64,000 bases of DNA from Nocardiopsis sp. JB363 (GTDB lineage Bacteria > Actinomycetota > Actinomycetes > Streptosporangiales > Streptosporangiaceae): the NCBI RefSeq assembly GCF_900143625.1, contig NZ_FRFF01000136.1, forward strand, positions 62,001 to 126,000. Direction: 5' to 3'. Every line of letters starts with the position of its first letter. Positions within the stretch are counted from its first letter, which is position 1. Below the pieces are notes generated by a model, which saw nothing but the letters and a program-made list of their open reading frames with translations, was not told where the DNA came from and made no database searches. Both the position numbers and the translations under genes were made by a program. Shown here one piece after another: positions 43,464-52,915 of this stretch.

Positions 43464-44288
43464 TCAGTAGCGGGGCGGCAGTGCCTTCTTCGCGGCTTGG
43501 TGGATCTCCTCGATCTCGGATTCGCTGAGCCGGTCGCGGCCGGTGCGCAGCCACTTGCGGACCTTGGTGCCGGTGATGATGTCCACTCCGCGCAGTCGGT
43601 GGCTGTCCCAGGGCATACCGGGCCCGTAGATGGCCAGTGAGGCGCGGACCTTGATGTCGCGGCCGAGCTCCTTGCTCACGAGCTCCGCCGCGCGCTCGGC
43701 CTCTTCCAGGGCCTCGTCGATCCGTTCGTTCTTGCTGAACCGACCGTGGTACAGCTTCTCCAGCTTGTTGCGCAGTGGGAGACGCTTGTCCCAGGACTCC
43801 GAGTCGATGGCGAAGGCGCCGCGGCGACCGACGATGAAGTGGTCGATCTGTCCGTTGCCGCCGGGCACGGCGCGCGCGTGCAGGACGCGGTAGCCGAGCT
43901 GCTTCATGACCTTGAGCTGGACCTCGGTGCGACGCTGTGCCGCCGAGGGTTTGCGCCAGCGCGGGATCTCGGACTCCCGTCGCGAGCTCCACACCATGAC
44001 GGAGACCAGGGCGACCAGTCCGAAGGTGACGCCGACCCGCCATTCTCCGGTGAGCATGCCGATGCCGCCGGCGACGAGCGCGGCGATCGAACTCCGGATG
44101 ATCCACCTGCGGAGGGCGTCGTTGGACTTGAGGGCCCCGTACAGGGCCTTGCCGCCGATCCCGTCGGTCTTGCGTTGGTTGGGGAAGAAGAGGGCTTGGT
44201 GTCCTTCGGGTTCGGACCTTCCGGACGATGGGTTGCGACTGTTCACTCTGGTTGCCGATTCCACGTCGGACAGGTTAGTTCCATCCAT
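43464..44288 (-). CDS. Membrane protein with nuclease-related domain (NERD)
   Basis: About 50 polar residues, two hydrophobic helices (IIRSSIAALVAGGIGMLTG and VGVTFGLVALVSVMVW, about 66-105), then a NERD-type domain (about 120-240): AAQRRTEVQLKVMKQLGYRVLHARAVPGGNGQIDHFIVGRRGAFAIDSE. The QIDHF Asp and the following AIDSE acidic pair fit the endonuclease-like core of NERD proteins. The C-terminal 40 residues are helical and basic. Cellular role is unknown; such proteins are common and probably act on nucleic acid near the membrane. Confidence 0.86.
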   Translation of the reverse strand: MDGTNLSDVESATRVNSRNPSSGRSEPEGHQALFFPNQRKTDGIGGKALYGALKSNDALRRWIIRSSIAALVAGGIGMLTGEWRVGVTFGLVALVSVMVWSSRRESEIPRWRKPSAAQRRTEVQLKVMKQLGYRVLHARAVPGGNGQIDHFIVGRRGAFAIDSESWDKRLPLRNKLEKLYHGRFSKNERIDEALEEAERAAELVSKELGRDIKVRASLAIYGPGMPWDSHRLRGVDIITGTKVRKWLRTGRDRLSESEIEEIHQAAKKALPPRY

Positions 44289-44442
44289 ATCCGAGTCCTA
44301 GTGCATTACTTCTCACAATTTTCTTACCTTGCGCCCTTGCACCCGCGCGTTTTCGGATGTTGAAGCCGGGGAAGGATTGACTTTTCGTCGTCTCTCTAGA
44401 GAAACTCACCTCATTCGCGTGGTGCCCGTTGCCCTACCCCGT

Positions 44443-44457
44443 TAACCTCGGGCCGTA
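44443..44457 (+). promoter_or_regulatory. -10 TAACCT eight nt before amidase start (leaderless)
   Basis: TAACCT at 44443-44448 then 8 nt then ATG 44457. Upstream lie a TTGACT at 44378-44383 and the 10-bp palindrome TCTCTAGAGA at 44393-44402. Confidence 0.4.
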
Positions 44458-45896
44458 TGACCCGAATGTACGAACTTCCCCTTCATCGGCTCATAGCGTC
44501 GATCCGCAGTCGTGAACTGTCGCCTGTTGAGATCACTGAGCACTATCTGGCACGGATTCGCAGGTTCGACGAACGTTCCGGCGCCTATATTTCGGTCTTG
44601 GAAGAAAGCGCGCTCGGTCAGGCCCGAAAAGCGGAGAAACGGGTCGTTTCCGACACGCCGGCCGCACTCCCACCCCTGTTGGGGATCCCCCTGCCCGTCA
44701 AGGACCTGGACACCCTGGCCGGGGCGCCCGTCACCTTCGGCTCACGCCTGTACCCGGGTCTCACCGCCTCGACCGACTCCGCTGTGGTCGCCCGGCTCCG
44801 CGAGGCCGGCGCTGTCTTCCTCGGCAAGACCAACACCCCCGAGTTCGGGTCGACCTGTTACACCGAGAACGACATCGCCCCGCCCACCCGCAACCCCTGG
44901 GACACCCGGCTGTCGGCCGGTGGCTCCAGCGGAGGCGCCGCGGCCGCGGTGGCCGCCGGACTCGCCCCGGCGGCGCAGGGCAGTGACGGCGGCGGCTCGA
45001 TCCGCATCCCCGCCTCGGTCTGCGGCCTGTTCGGACTCAAGCCCACACGGGGGCGGATCTCCGTCGGCCCCGACCGGGTGGATTTGTTCGGTCTGTCCAC
45101 CTCCGGGCCGATCACCCGCACCGTCCTGGACGCGGCCCTGCTCCTGGACGTCATCACGGCAGATCACCCCGGCGACGTCTACACGGCCCCACCCTTGGCA
45201 CCCGGTGCGACCTTCGCCGACCACGCCCGACGCGAACCGGGACGGCTGCGGATCGGCCGTTACGCCGACACCGGTTCCACCGGGATCCCCGTCCACCCCG
45301 ACGTACTGACCGCCTACGAGGAGACGACCAGGCTGCTCGTGGACCTGGGACACGAGGTGGTGGAGGTCGACGCCCCCGTCGACGCCCACTTCGCCGGCGC
45401 CTACGGCGACGACTTCCAATACCTGTGGGAGGCGATGAGCGCGGCGACCCCGGTGGACCCCGCCCGCGAGGGCGAACTGACCCCCATCAACCGTTGGCTG
45501 CGCGAACGAGCCAGGGCCACCTCCGGTCCCGACCTCGTCGCGGCCTGGGCCCGACTCCAACGCGGCGTGCGTTCCCTGCTGGCCGCCACCCGGCCCTACG
45601 ACGCGATCCTGAGCCCCACCCTGGCCTCGCCCCCGGTCCCCGTCGGCCACTTCACCGGTGACGGCCCCGAGGTCGAGTTCCGGCGAATGATGGAGTTCAC
45701 ACCGTTCGCCTCGGTCTACAACGTGACCGGACAGCCATCCGTGAACGTGCCACTGCACTGGTCCGAGCAGGGGCTGCCGATCGGTGTGATGCTCACGGGC
45801 CGCATGGGCGGGGAGGGGACTCTGTTGTCCCTGTCGGCCCAGTTGGAGAAGGCACGTCCATGGGCGCACCGGTTCCCGCCGGGTTGGCGGGACTGA
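44457..45896 (+). CDS. Amidase (amidase-signature family)
   Basis: Ser-cisSer-Lys hydrolase of carboxamides. Seen: Lys in GIPLPVKDLDTLAG (about 81), the GGSSGGAAAAVAAGLAP block with the cis-Ser, and nucleophile region GSDGGGSIRIPASVCGLFGLKPTRGR (about 178-203), all intact. 479 aa is typical. Substrate unknown; it lacks the GatB-linked context of a tRNA amidotransferase. The 3' end overlaps the convergent MFS gene by 104 bp. Confidence 0.95.
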   Translation: MTRMYELPLHRLIASIRSRELSPVEITEHYLARIRRFDERSGAYISVLEESALGQARKAEKRVVSDTPAALPPLLGIPLPVKDLDTLAGAPVTFGSRLYPGLTASTDSAVVARLREAGAVFLGKTNTPEFGSTCYTENDIAPPTRNPWDTRLSAGGSSGGAAAAVAAGLAPAAQGSDGGGSIRIPASVCGLFGLKPTRGRISVGPDRVDLFGLSTSGPITRTVLDAALLLDVITADHPGDVYTAPPLAPGATFADHARREPGRLRIGRYADTGSTGIPVHPDVLTAYEETTRLLVDLGHEVVEVDAPVDAHFAGAYGDDFQYLWEAMSAATPVDPAREGELTPINRWLRERARATSGPDLVAAWARLQRGVRSLLAATRPYDAILSPTLASPPVPVGHFTGDGPEVEFRRMMEFTPFASVYNVTGQPSVNVPLHWSEQGLPIGVMLTGRMGGEGTLLSLSAQLEKARPWAHRFPPGWRD

Positions 45897-47202
45897 CCAC
45901 GGAACCGTCGATCGGAGCCTCCTCGGTGGGAGCCGTGCCGGCCGGGGCCCCCTCGACCGGGGAGGTCCCCTCATCGGTGGGCGGGCGCCGCAGGAACAGG
46001 GTGAGCACCGCGGCCAGGGTCACCAGACCGACCGCGCCCAGCACCCCGCCGGCGATCCCGTTGGAGTCCACCAGCGCGCCGGTGAGCGGTCCGGCCAGGG
46101 CGCCACCCGTGCTCATGGCCGTGGCCATCCACCCGAACGCCTCCGCCCGCCGGTGCGAGGGCGCGGTGTCGCCGAGCCGTCCCATCACCGCGGCCAGGGT
46201 CGGCGCCAGCGCCAGTCCGGACACGAACAGCAGCGGGGTGATGAGCAGGGGTGTGGGCAGGTGCGTGATGGGCGGCACGAACGGAACCAGGAGCGCGAGG
46301 CCGGCCGCGGCGCCGAACGCCCGCAGCGGCAGGCGCGGTGCGCCCTTCAGACCGCCGGCGACCGCTCCGCCCACCAACGAACCCAGGGCCCACACCGAAG
46401 CCAGCACCATCACGTACTGGGGCGCGTTCAGCTCGTTGGCCCACGCCACGATCACCAGGTCCATGCCCACCACACCGGAGACGATGAGCAGGCACATCAC
46501 GAACAACAGGCCCATCGCGGGGGACGTCAGCAGGCTCCGTCGCCGCGCCGTCGGGCGGGTGATGGACGCGTCCGTTCCGGTCGTGTCGGGTGACTCGTGC
46601 TCGACCGACGCCGGGCCGGTGACACCGGCCCGCCGCAGCGCCCACGCGAACCCCAACGCGCCCGCCAACCCCAGGAGACCCAACATCAACAGGGCGTACC
46701 GCGGACCGGCCAACGCGACCACGGCGGCGGTGAGGATCGGGGAGAAGACGAACAGCAGCTCCTGGGTGGTGGCCTCGGCCGCGTAGATGGCCTGACGCTC
46801 GGGGCCGCGGGTCAACCGCGGCCACAACGCTCGCACGATCTGGTTGGCCGGGGTGCCGAACAACCCGGTCCCCAACGCCAACGGCATCGACAGCCACCAC
46901 AGCGACGCCGGTAGCAGCGCCAGGGCCGTCAGCCCCACGGTGAACACCACACCGCACACCAGCACCAGCCGATCACCGCCGCCACGGTCCGCCATGCGCC
47001 CGCGCAGTGGCCCCACCAGTGCCATTCCCAGGGTGAAGGCGCCCGCGACCAGCCCCGCCAGGGTGTAGGAACCGGTCCACCCCTGCACCAGGAAGGTGAC
47101 CGCGATCATCAGCCCCGGGGTGTAGAACCGCGCGATCAGCGACCACACGAGCAGGGACTTGACGTGGGGCACGGCGAAGAGCCGTCGGTAGTTGGCGAGC
47201 AC
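45793..47202 (-). CDS. MFS transporter (drug-efflux type)
   Basis: Twelve-helix major facilitator. Seen: the loop 2-3 motif GPLRGRMADRGGGDR (form of GxLaDrxGrr) near 68-82, a Glu/Ser/Thr-rich central loop after helix 6 (about 205-230), a second six-helix half, and a disordered Pro/Thr/Gly tail of about 60 residues. Probably a proton-driven exporter; substrate unknown. GTG 47202 starts VLANYRRLFAVPHVKSLL, a typical MFS N terminus; the longer frame to 47373 is low-complexity. The disordered tail is encoded antisense to the amidase 3' end. Confidence 0.92.
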   Translation of the reverse strand: MLANYRRLFAVPHVKSLLVWSLIARFYTPGLMIAVTFLVQGWTGSYTLAGLVAGAFTLGMALVGPLRGRMADRGGGDRLVLVCGVVFTVGLTALALLPASLWWLSMPLALGTGLFGTPANQIVRALWPRLTRGPERQAIYAAEATTQELLFVFSPILTAAVVALAGPRYALLMLGLLGLAGALGFAWALRRAGVTGPASVEHESPDTTGTDASITRPTARRRSLLTSPAMGLLFVMCLLIVSGVVGMDLVIVAWANELNAPQYVMVLASVWALGSLVGGAVAGGLKGAPRLPLRAFGAAAGLALLVPFVPPITHLPTPLLITPLLFVSGLALAPTLAAVMGRLGDTAPSHRRAEAFGWMATAMSTGGALAGPLTGALVDSNGIAGGVLGAVGLVTLAAVLTLFLRRPPTDEGTSPVEGAPAGTAPTEEAPIDGSVVSPANPAGTGAPMDVPSPTGPTGTTESPPRPCGP

Positions 47203-47215
47203 GCTCTCGATTATG
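47202..47215 (-). promoter_or_regulatory. -10 CATAAT seven nt before MFS start (leaderless GTG)
   Basis: On the minus strand CATAAT (47215-47210) is followed by 7 nt and the GTG at 47202. This spacing also supports GTG 47202 as the start. Confidence 0.5.
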
Positions 47216-47395
47216 CAGTCCACCGGGGAGTACGGCGACGGAGTGAACGGAATGTACGGTCCCGGCCACCGTTCGTACCGGAAAGTCGCCGAAAAGCCGG
47301 GGTCACGTGCCGACCGGATAGGGGTCCACCGACGACCTTTCGCTCCCACGCCGGGGCGACCTCCGGTGTACACACGCCCTGGTGGGGCATGATCG

Positions 47396-49435
47396 GTGTC
47401 TGTGAGGGATGTTCAGCTGGCCCGAGTCGCCGAGCAGCACGGGATCGCGACCACCTACGAGGACTGGCGGGGACGACGGGTGCCCGTCGGTCTCGACACG
47501 ATCCGTCATGTCCTGACGACGATGGGGGTGGATCCGTCCGATCCCGGCCCCGGTACGGAAAGAGGGCCGCTGCCGCCGGCCGTGGTGGTCCGGGAGGGGA
47601 AGGCGCCCGACCTGGTGCTGCCCGCCGGGGCGCGCGGCGTCGTGGAGACCGCCGACGGGGCGTTGCTGCCCTTCGACCCCGGCCTGCCACTGGGCGTGCA
47701 CACCCTGAGGGTCACCGACAACGGTGTCGACCACGCCGCGCCACTGCTGGTGGTCCCCGATCGGATCGAACCCGGTGCGCTGCGCGACCACCCGCGCCTG
47801 TGGGGGCTGATGGCACAGGTCTACAGCGTGCGCTCGCGCGCCTCCTGGGGCATCGGCGACCTGCGCGACCTCACCGAACTCACCGACTGGAGCGCCCGCG
47901 ATCTCGGCGCCGACTTCACCCTGATCAACCCCCTGCACGCCACCGAACCCGTGACCCCCGTCGAACCCTCGCCGTACCTGCCGGTGAGCCGTCGCTACGC
48001 GAGTCCGCTGTACATCAGGATCGAGGACGTGCCCGAGTACGCGCGGCTCGACCCGGCCCAACGCGAGGGTGTCCAACGCCTGGCCCGACCGTTGCGCGAA
48101 CGCGGACGTACCGCCGACCTCCTCGACCGGGACGCCGTCTGGGAGGCCAAGAAGTCCGCCCTGGAGGTGCTCTTCCAGGTGCCGCGCGCACCCGGGCGGG
48201 AGGAGGCGCTGCGCCGGTACCTGGAGAGCGAGGGCCCCTCACTGGTCGAGTTCGCCACTTGGTCCACCCTGGCCGAGGAGCACGGTTCCGACCATCGCCT
48301 CTGGCCCGCGCACCTGCGCGACGTCAACGCGCTCGCCGTCGGCAAGGAAGCGCTCCGACGCTGGCCGCGAGTGGAGTTCCACCGGTGGTTGCAGTGGATC
48401 CTCGACGAACAACTCGCCCTTACCCAGGACGGTGCCCTCAACGCCGGGATGAGCCTGGGCATCGTGCACGACCTGGCCATCGGGGTGCAGGCGGGCGGCG
48501 CCGACGCGTGGATGTACCGGGACGCGCTGGTGCGGGGGCTGCACGTGGGTGCGCCCCCGGACGAGTTCAACCGACGCGGACAGGACTGGGGACAGCCGCC
48601 CTGGCACCCCACCGCCCTGGCCCGGCAGGGGTACGGTCCACTGCACGAGATCCTCTCGCACAACCTGCGACACGCGGGTGGCCTGCGGATGGACCACGTC
48701 ATGGGACTCTTCCGGCTGTGGTGTGTACCGGAGGGCGCATCCGCGGACCAGGGCACCTACCTCAAGTACGACCACGAGGGCATGGTGGGCGTCCTGACCC
48801 TGGCCGCGCACATGGCGGACGCCGTCATCATCGGTGAGGACCTGGGCACGGTGGAGCCGTGGGTGCGCGAACACCTGTCCGATCGAGGCATCCTCGGAAC
48901 CTCCGTGCTGTGGTTCGAGAACGACGAGGAAGGGCGGCCGCGCACCCCCGACCGTTGGCGCTCCGACTGCCTGGCCACCGTCGCCACTCACGACCTGCCA
49001 CCGGTGGCGTCGTTCCTGTCCGCCGAACACGTCGAACTGCGCGACCGCCTGGGGTTGCTCGACCGCCCCGTGACCGAGGAACGGGCGGATTCCGAGGAAC
49101 GCGTGGGCCGGTGGCGTGACCTGCTCGTGGAACTGGGGTTCCTGGATGTCGACGTCGACCCGTTGGCCGACCCGTCGGCGGTGGTCGCGGCCATGCACAC
49201 CTATCTGGAGGCCACCCCGGCCCGCATGATCGGGGTGGCGCTCACCGACGTGGTCGGGGAGCGGCGCATGCAGAATCAGCCGGGCACCAGCACCGAATAC
49301 CCCAACTGGCGGATTCCGCTGACCAGTGGCGAGGGCGAACCGGTGCTGGTGGACGAGCTGCTCGCCGATCCGCGCACGGTGGGCCGGATCCGGCGCACCC
49401 TGGGACCGCTGGGCGGCCCCGGGCACGTCCTCTAG
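47396..49435 (+). CDS. malQ: 4-alpha-glucanotransferase (amylomaltase)
   Basis: GH77 enzyme that transfers maltodextrin segments and releases glucose in glycogen/maltodextrin metabolism. Seen: an N-terminal accessory domain of about 130 residues as in actinobacterial MalQ, then the GH77 barrel: RLWGLMAQVYSVRSRASWGIGDLRDL, SPYLPVSRRYASPLYIRIEDV, GIVHDLAIGV, GLRMDHVMGLFRLW (nucleophile Asp in RMDHV), IGEDLGTVEPWV (acid/base Glu), ATHDLPP, QPGTSTEYPNWR. 679 aa is normal for this class. Starts at GTG 47396 or 47402; divergent from the MFS gene. Confidence 0.96.
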   Translation: MSVRDVQLARVAEQHGIATTYEDWRGRRVPVGLDTIRHVLTTMGVDPSDPGPGTERGPLPPAVVVREGKAPDLVLPAGARGVVETADGALLPFDPGLPLGVHTLRVTDNGVDHAAPLLVVPDRIEPGALRDHPRLWGLMAQVYSVRSRASWGIGDLRDLTELTDWSARDLGADFTLINPLHATEPVTPVEPSPYLPVSRRYASPLYIRIEDVPEYARLDPAQREGVQRLARPLRERGRTADLLDRDAVWEAKKSALEVLFQVPRAPGREEALRRYLESEGPSLVEFATWSTLAEEHGSDHRLWPAHLRDVNALAVGKEALRRWPRVEFHRWLQWILDEQLALTQDGALNAGMSLGIVHDLAIGVQAGGADAWMYRDALVRGLHVGAPPDEFNRRGQDWGQPPWHPTALARQGYGPLHEILSHNLRHAGGLRMDHVMGLFRLWCVPEGASADQGTYLKYDHEGMVGVLTLAAHMADAVIIGEDLGTVEPWVREHLSDRGILGTSVLWFENDEEGRPRTPDRWRSDCLATVATHDLPPVASFLSAEHVELRDRLGLLDRPVTEERADSEERVGRWRDLLVELGFLDVDVDPLADPSAVVAAMHTYLEATPARMIGVALTDVVGERRMQNQPGTSTEYPNWRIPLTSGEGEPVLVDELLADPRTVGRIRRTLGPLGGPGHVL

Positions 49436-49447
49436 TAGTCCCGGTCT

Positions 49448-49481
49448 CGGCCCCGGAAGGGGAAGATCCCTTCCGGGGCCG
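49448..49481. terminator. 14-bp hairpin between convergent malQ and pepN
   Basis: CGGCCCCGGAAGGG (49448-49461) pairs perfectly with CCCTTCCGGGGCCG (49468-49481). A bidirectional terminator in the 64-bp gap. Confidence 0.85.
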
Positions 49482-49499
49482 TGGGTGTTCGAACCGGGG

Positions 49500-52040
49500 T
49501 CAGGCCTGACCGGCGGCGATGTCCGTGGCGCGGGCGCGCAGCGCGCGCTCCACCCCGGCCTTGCCCTCGATCAGCAGCCGGCGCAGCGCCGGGGCGGGGG
49601 AGTGTTCGGCGACGTAGGCGTCCGTGCGCTCCAGCGTCCCCTCCTCCACCACGTGGCTCGGGTAGGCGACCTCGGCGAAGGTCTGCGCGAACTCACCGGT
49701 CCACTTGTCCCAAGCGGGGGCCAGCTGAGCGAAGTACCGGTCGAGGAAGGCCCGGTACAGGTCGGACTGCAGCGGGTCGGTGAAGCCCAGCAGCACCGAG
49801 CGGAACTCGGCGTTGGCCAGGTCACCGCCGACGATCCGCTCCCAGGCGGCCTCCTTGGCCTCCGACGTGGGCACGGAGGCCCGGGCGCCGGCGGCGTTGC
49901 GCTGACCGGCCGCGGTGGGGTCGGCCTCCAGCTCGGCGGCGATCTCGGTCTCGCCCGCCTCACCGGCGGCGACCAGTCGGTGCAGCAGGGTCCAGCGCAG
50001 GTCGGTGTCGACGGTCAATCCGTCCACGGTGAGCGCGCCGTCCAGCAGCCCGCGCAGCAGCGACAGGTCGGCCTCGGTGACCGCCACCGACGCGAGCGCG
50101 TTGACGTAGGCCAGCTGCAGGTCGCTGCCGGACTCGGCGGAGGACAGCAGTTCGCGCAGGCGGGTCCCCAGCTTCTCGAAGCCGACGGGACGCCAGGCCG
50201 GGTCGGCGTAGTTGACGATGGCGCCGGCGGCCTGCCGCAGCAGGGTCTGGGCGACCATGACGTCGCTCACGCCGCTGATCCCGGAGATGACCAGTTCGAC
50301 GTAGTCGCGGGCGGCCATCTCGCCGTCGCGGGTCATGTCCCAGGCGGCACCGAAGGCCAGGGCCCGCGGCAGGGACTCACGGATCTCGCCGACACCCTCC
50401 ACCACGGTGCGCAGCGAACGCTCGTCCAGACGGATCTTGGTGAAGGTGAGGTCGTCGTCGTTGATCAGCACCAGGTCGGGTCGGGCCTTGCCGATCAGCT
50501 CGGTCACCTCGGTGCGCTCGCCGCTCACGTCCAGCTCCACCCGCTCACGGCGCACGATGCCGTTCTCGGTGCGGTCGTACAGGCCTACGGCCAGACGGTG
50601 CGAGCGCAGGGTCGGGTGCTCGGCGGGGGCCTCCTGCAGGACCGCGAAGGAGGTGAAGTCGCCGTTGGCGTCCACCTCGTATTCCGGGCGCATGGTGTTG
50701 ACGCCGGTGGTCTCCAGCCACTCGCGCGACCAGCCGGCCAGGTCACGGCCGGAGGCGGCCTCCAGGTGCTTGAGGAGGTCCTTCAGCTCGGTGTTGCCGA
50801 ACGCGTTCTCCTTGAAGTAGGCGCGCACGCCCGTGAAGAACGCGTCCACGCCCACGTACGCCGCGAGCTGCTTGAGAACCGAAGCGCCCTTGGCGTAGGT
50901 GATGCCGTCGAAGTTCACCTCGACCGCCTGGATGTCGACCATGTCGGCGGCGATCGGGTGGGTGGAGGGCAGCTGGTCCTGGCGCAGCGCCCACGCCTTC
51001 TCGATGTTGGCGAAGGTGGTCCAGGCGTCGGTCCACTTGGTGGCGTTGGACTGGCAGTAGACGCTGGCGTAGGTCGCGAAGGACTCGTTCAGCCACAGGT
51101 CGTCCCACCAGCGCATGGTGACCAGGTCACCGAACCACATGTGCGCCATCTCGTGCAGGATCGTCTCGGCGCGACGCTCGTAGCGGGCGTCGGTGACCCG
51201 GGACCGGAAGACGTAGTCCTCCAGGAAGGTGACGGCGCCGGCGTTCTCCATGGCCCCGGCGTTGAACTCCGGGACGAACAGCTGGTCGTACTTGCCGAAG
51301 GCGTAGCGCACGTCGAACAGGTCGTGGAAGAAGTCGAAGCCCTGCTTGGTGACCTCGAACAGGGCGTCGGAGTCCAGGTGCTCCGCCAGGGACGCGCGGC
51401 AGTACAGGCCCAGCGGGATGCCGTCGTGCTCGTCGCGGACCACGTGGTAGGGGCCGGCGATGAGCGCGGTGATGTAGGTGGACATCACCGGGGTGGCGGG
51501 GAAGTGCCAGCGCACGCGCTCGTCCCCGGCCGCCTCGCGCTCGGTGTCGGGGGCGCTGTTGGAGATGACCTCCCAGGACGGCGGCGCGTACACGGTCAGC
51601 TCGAACGCGGCCTTCAAGTCGGGCTGGTCGAAGCACGTGAACATGCGGTGCGCGTCGGCGGTCTCGAACTGGGAGTACAGGTACACCGCCTCGTCGACCG
51701 GGTCGACGAATCGGTGCAGGCCCTCGCCGGTGCGCATGTAGGCGGCGTCGGCGACCACGGTCAGCTCGTTGTCGGCCGCGAGCTCGGGCAGGGTCAGCCG
51801 TTCACCGTCGAACAGCGCGGCCACGTCGAGCTTCACACCGTTGAGGGTGGCCTCCCGCGTCGTGGGGGCGACGAGGTCGATGAAGGTCCGGGCACCCGGT
51901 TCGGAGGAGGAGAAACGCACCGTGGTGGTGGACCGGAAGGTCTCGCCCCCGGTGGTCAGGTCCAGCTCCACGTCGTAGGAGTCGACGCTGAGGATGCGCG
52001 CCCGCTCCCGGGCCTCGTCCCTTGTGAGGTTCCCTGCCAC
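49500..52040 (-). CDS. pepN: Aminopeptidase N (M1 family)
   Basis: Zinc exopeptidase removing N-terminal residues from peptides. Seen: exopeptidase motif GAMENAG (about 262-268), zinc site HEMAH with H296/E297/H300, the downstream NESFATYAS Glu ligand, and a long C-terminal ERAP1-like helical domain (about 520-846). All catalytic residues are present; the length is typical of actinomycete PepN. No signal peptide. GTG 52040 has GGGAG 6 nt upstream. Divergent from the CPWA-protein gene. Confidence 0.97.
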   Translation of the reverse strand: MAGNLTRDEARERARILSVDSYDVELDLTTGGETFRSTTTVRFSSSEPGARTFIDLVAPTTREATLNGVKLDVAALFDGERLTLPELAADNELTVVADAAYMRTGEGLHRFVDPVDEAVYLYSQFETADAHRMFTCFDQPDLKAAFELTVYAPPSWEVISNSAPDTEREAAGDERVRWHFPATPVMSTYITALIAGPYHVVRDEHDGIPLGLYCRASLAEHLDSDALFEVTKQGFDFFHDLFDVRYAFGKYDQLFVPEFNAGAMENAGAVTFLEDYVFRSRVTDARYERRAETILHEMAHMWFGDLVTMRWWDDLWLNESFATYASVYCQSNATKWTDAWTTFANIEKAWALRQDQLPSTHPIAADMVDIQAVEVNFDGITYAKGASVLKQLAAYVGVDAFFTGVRAYFKENAFGNTELKDLLKHLEAASGRDLAGWSREWLETTGVNTMRPEYEVDANGDFTSFAVLQEAPAEHPTLRSHRLAVGLYDRTENGIVRRERVELDVSGERTEVTELIGKARPDLVLINDDDLTFTKIRLDERSLRTVVEGVGEIRESLPRALAFGAAWDMTRDGEMAARDYVELVISGISGVSDVMVAQTLLRQAAGAIVNYADPAWRPVGFEKLGTRLRELLSSAESGSDLQLAYVNALASVAVTEADLSLLRGLLDGALTVDGLTVDTDLRWTLLHRLVAAGEAGETEIAAELEADPTAAGQRNAAGARASVPTSEAKEAAWERIVGGDLANAEFRSVLLGFTDPLQSDLYRAFLDRYFAQLAPAWDKWTGEFAQTFAEVAYPSHVVEEGTLERTDAYVAEHSPAPALRRLLIEGKAGVERALRARATDIAAGQA

Positions 52041-52186
52041 GCAAAGCTCCCTTCGCGGCCGCCGTCATCGCCGGCCGGAGTTTCGTTGTCGGCCACGGTG
52101 AGCCCGCCGACCAGCGGATGAGCCGGGGGTGGGCCTCGTCGGGCCGGAGGTCGTCCTTCGGCTTCGATCCTGCCACGCGCGGGTGC

Positions 52187-52212
52187 GGAATGCGCAACCG
52201 ATGCGCGTGGTT
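52187..52212 (+). promoter_or_regulatory. Sigma-R/SigH-type promoter
   Basis: GGAAT at 52187-52191, exactly 18 nt spacer, and GTT at 52210-52212 match the thiol-stress sigma-R consensus GGGAAT-N18-GTT except the first G. The predicted start would leave a leader of about 45 nt before the ATG at 52265. Confidence 0.65.
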
Positions 52213-52264
52213 GAGGATCTACGCGGCGAAAGTTCTCGATCCACTCGACGAGGAGTACCGGAAA

Positions 52265-52897
52265 ATGACGCAGACCCCCGAACAGCAGGGCGATCAGGTC
52301 GCTTGGGCCGACATGTGGTTCGACCCCGCGTGCCCGTGGGCCTGGATGTCCTCCCGCTGGCTGCTGGAGGTGGAGAAGGTCCGCCCGGTGCGGGTGCGTT
52401 GGCACGTGATGAGCCTGGGAGTCCTCAACGAGGGCCGGGACCTGCCCGAGCAGTACCGGGAGGCGATGACCCGGGCTTGGGGATCCGTGCGCGTGTGCAT
52501 CGCCGCCGAACAGCGCTTCGGCCCCGAGGTCTTGGATCGCCTGTACACGGCGCTGGGCACCCGTTTCCACAACAAGGGCGAGCCCCAGACCATCGAGACG
52601 ATCCGCGCCGCGCTGGCCGACGCCGACCTGCCGGCCGACCTGGCCGACGCCGCGGACTCCACCGAATACGATGAGGCCCTGCGCGCTTCGCACGCCGAGG
52701 CGATGAAGCTGGTCGGCGAGGACGTCGGCACCCCCGTCGTCCAGGTCGAGGGCGTCTCGTTCTTCGGCCCCGTCGTCTCTCCCACCCCGCGTGGTGAGGA
52801 CGCCGGGAAGCTGTGGGACGGCGTGCGTCTGGTCGCCGGGACCGACGGGTTCTTCGAGCTCAAGCGCACCCGTACCCGCGACCCCATCTTCGACTGA
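52265..52897 (+). CDS. DsbA-like thioredoxin-fold protein, mycothiol-dependent nitroreductase (Rv2466c) family
   Basis: DsbA-fold protein with an inserted helical domain. Seen: active-site segment MWFDPACPWAWMSSRW (Cys near residue 22) and cis-Pro loop VGTPVVQVEG. Mycobacterial Rv2466c, a mycothiol-dependent reductase, has CPWC at this place; here the second Cys is Ala (CPWA), so any thiol chemistry would be monothiol, relying on mycothiol. ATG 52265 has GAGGAG 9 nt upstream. The sigma-R-type promoter agrees with thiol-stress control, as known for the SigH-dependent mycobacterial relative. Probably co-transcribed with the 51-aa gene 18 nt downstream. Confidence 0.88.
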   Translation: MTQTPEQQGDQVAWADMWFDPACPWAWMSSRWLLEVEKVRPVRVRWHVMSLGVLNEGRDLPEQYREAMTRAWGSVRVCIAAEQRFGPEVLDRLYTALGTRFHNKGEPQTIETIRAALADADLPADLADAADSTEYDEALRASHAEAMKLVGEDVGTPVVQVEGVSFFGPVVSPTPRGEDAGKLWDGVRLVAGTDGFFELKRTRTRDPIFD

Positions 52898-52915
52898 GCC
52901 ACCCTGGAGGAACCC

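Noticed and set aside
49326..52121. 931-codon open frame antisense to pepN
   Set aside because: Shadow of pepN, which has GAMENAG and HExxH; the antisense product is low complexity.
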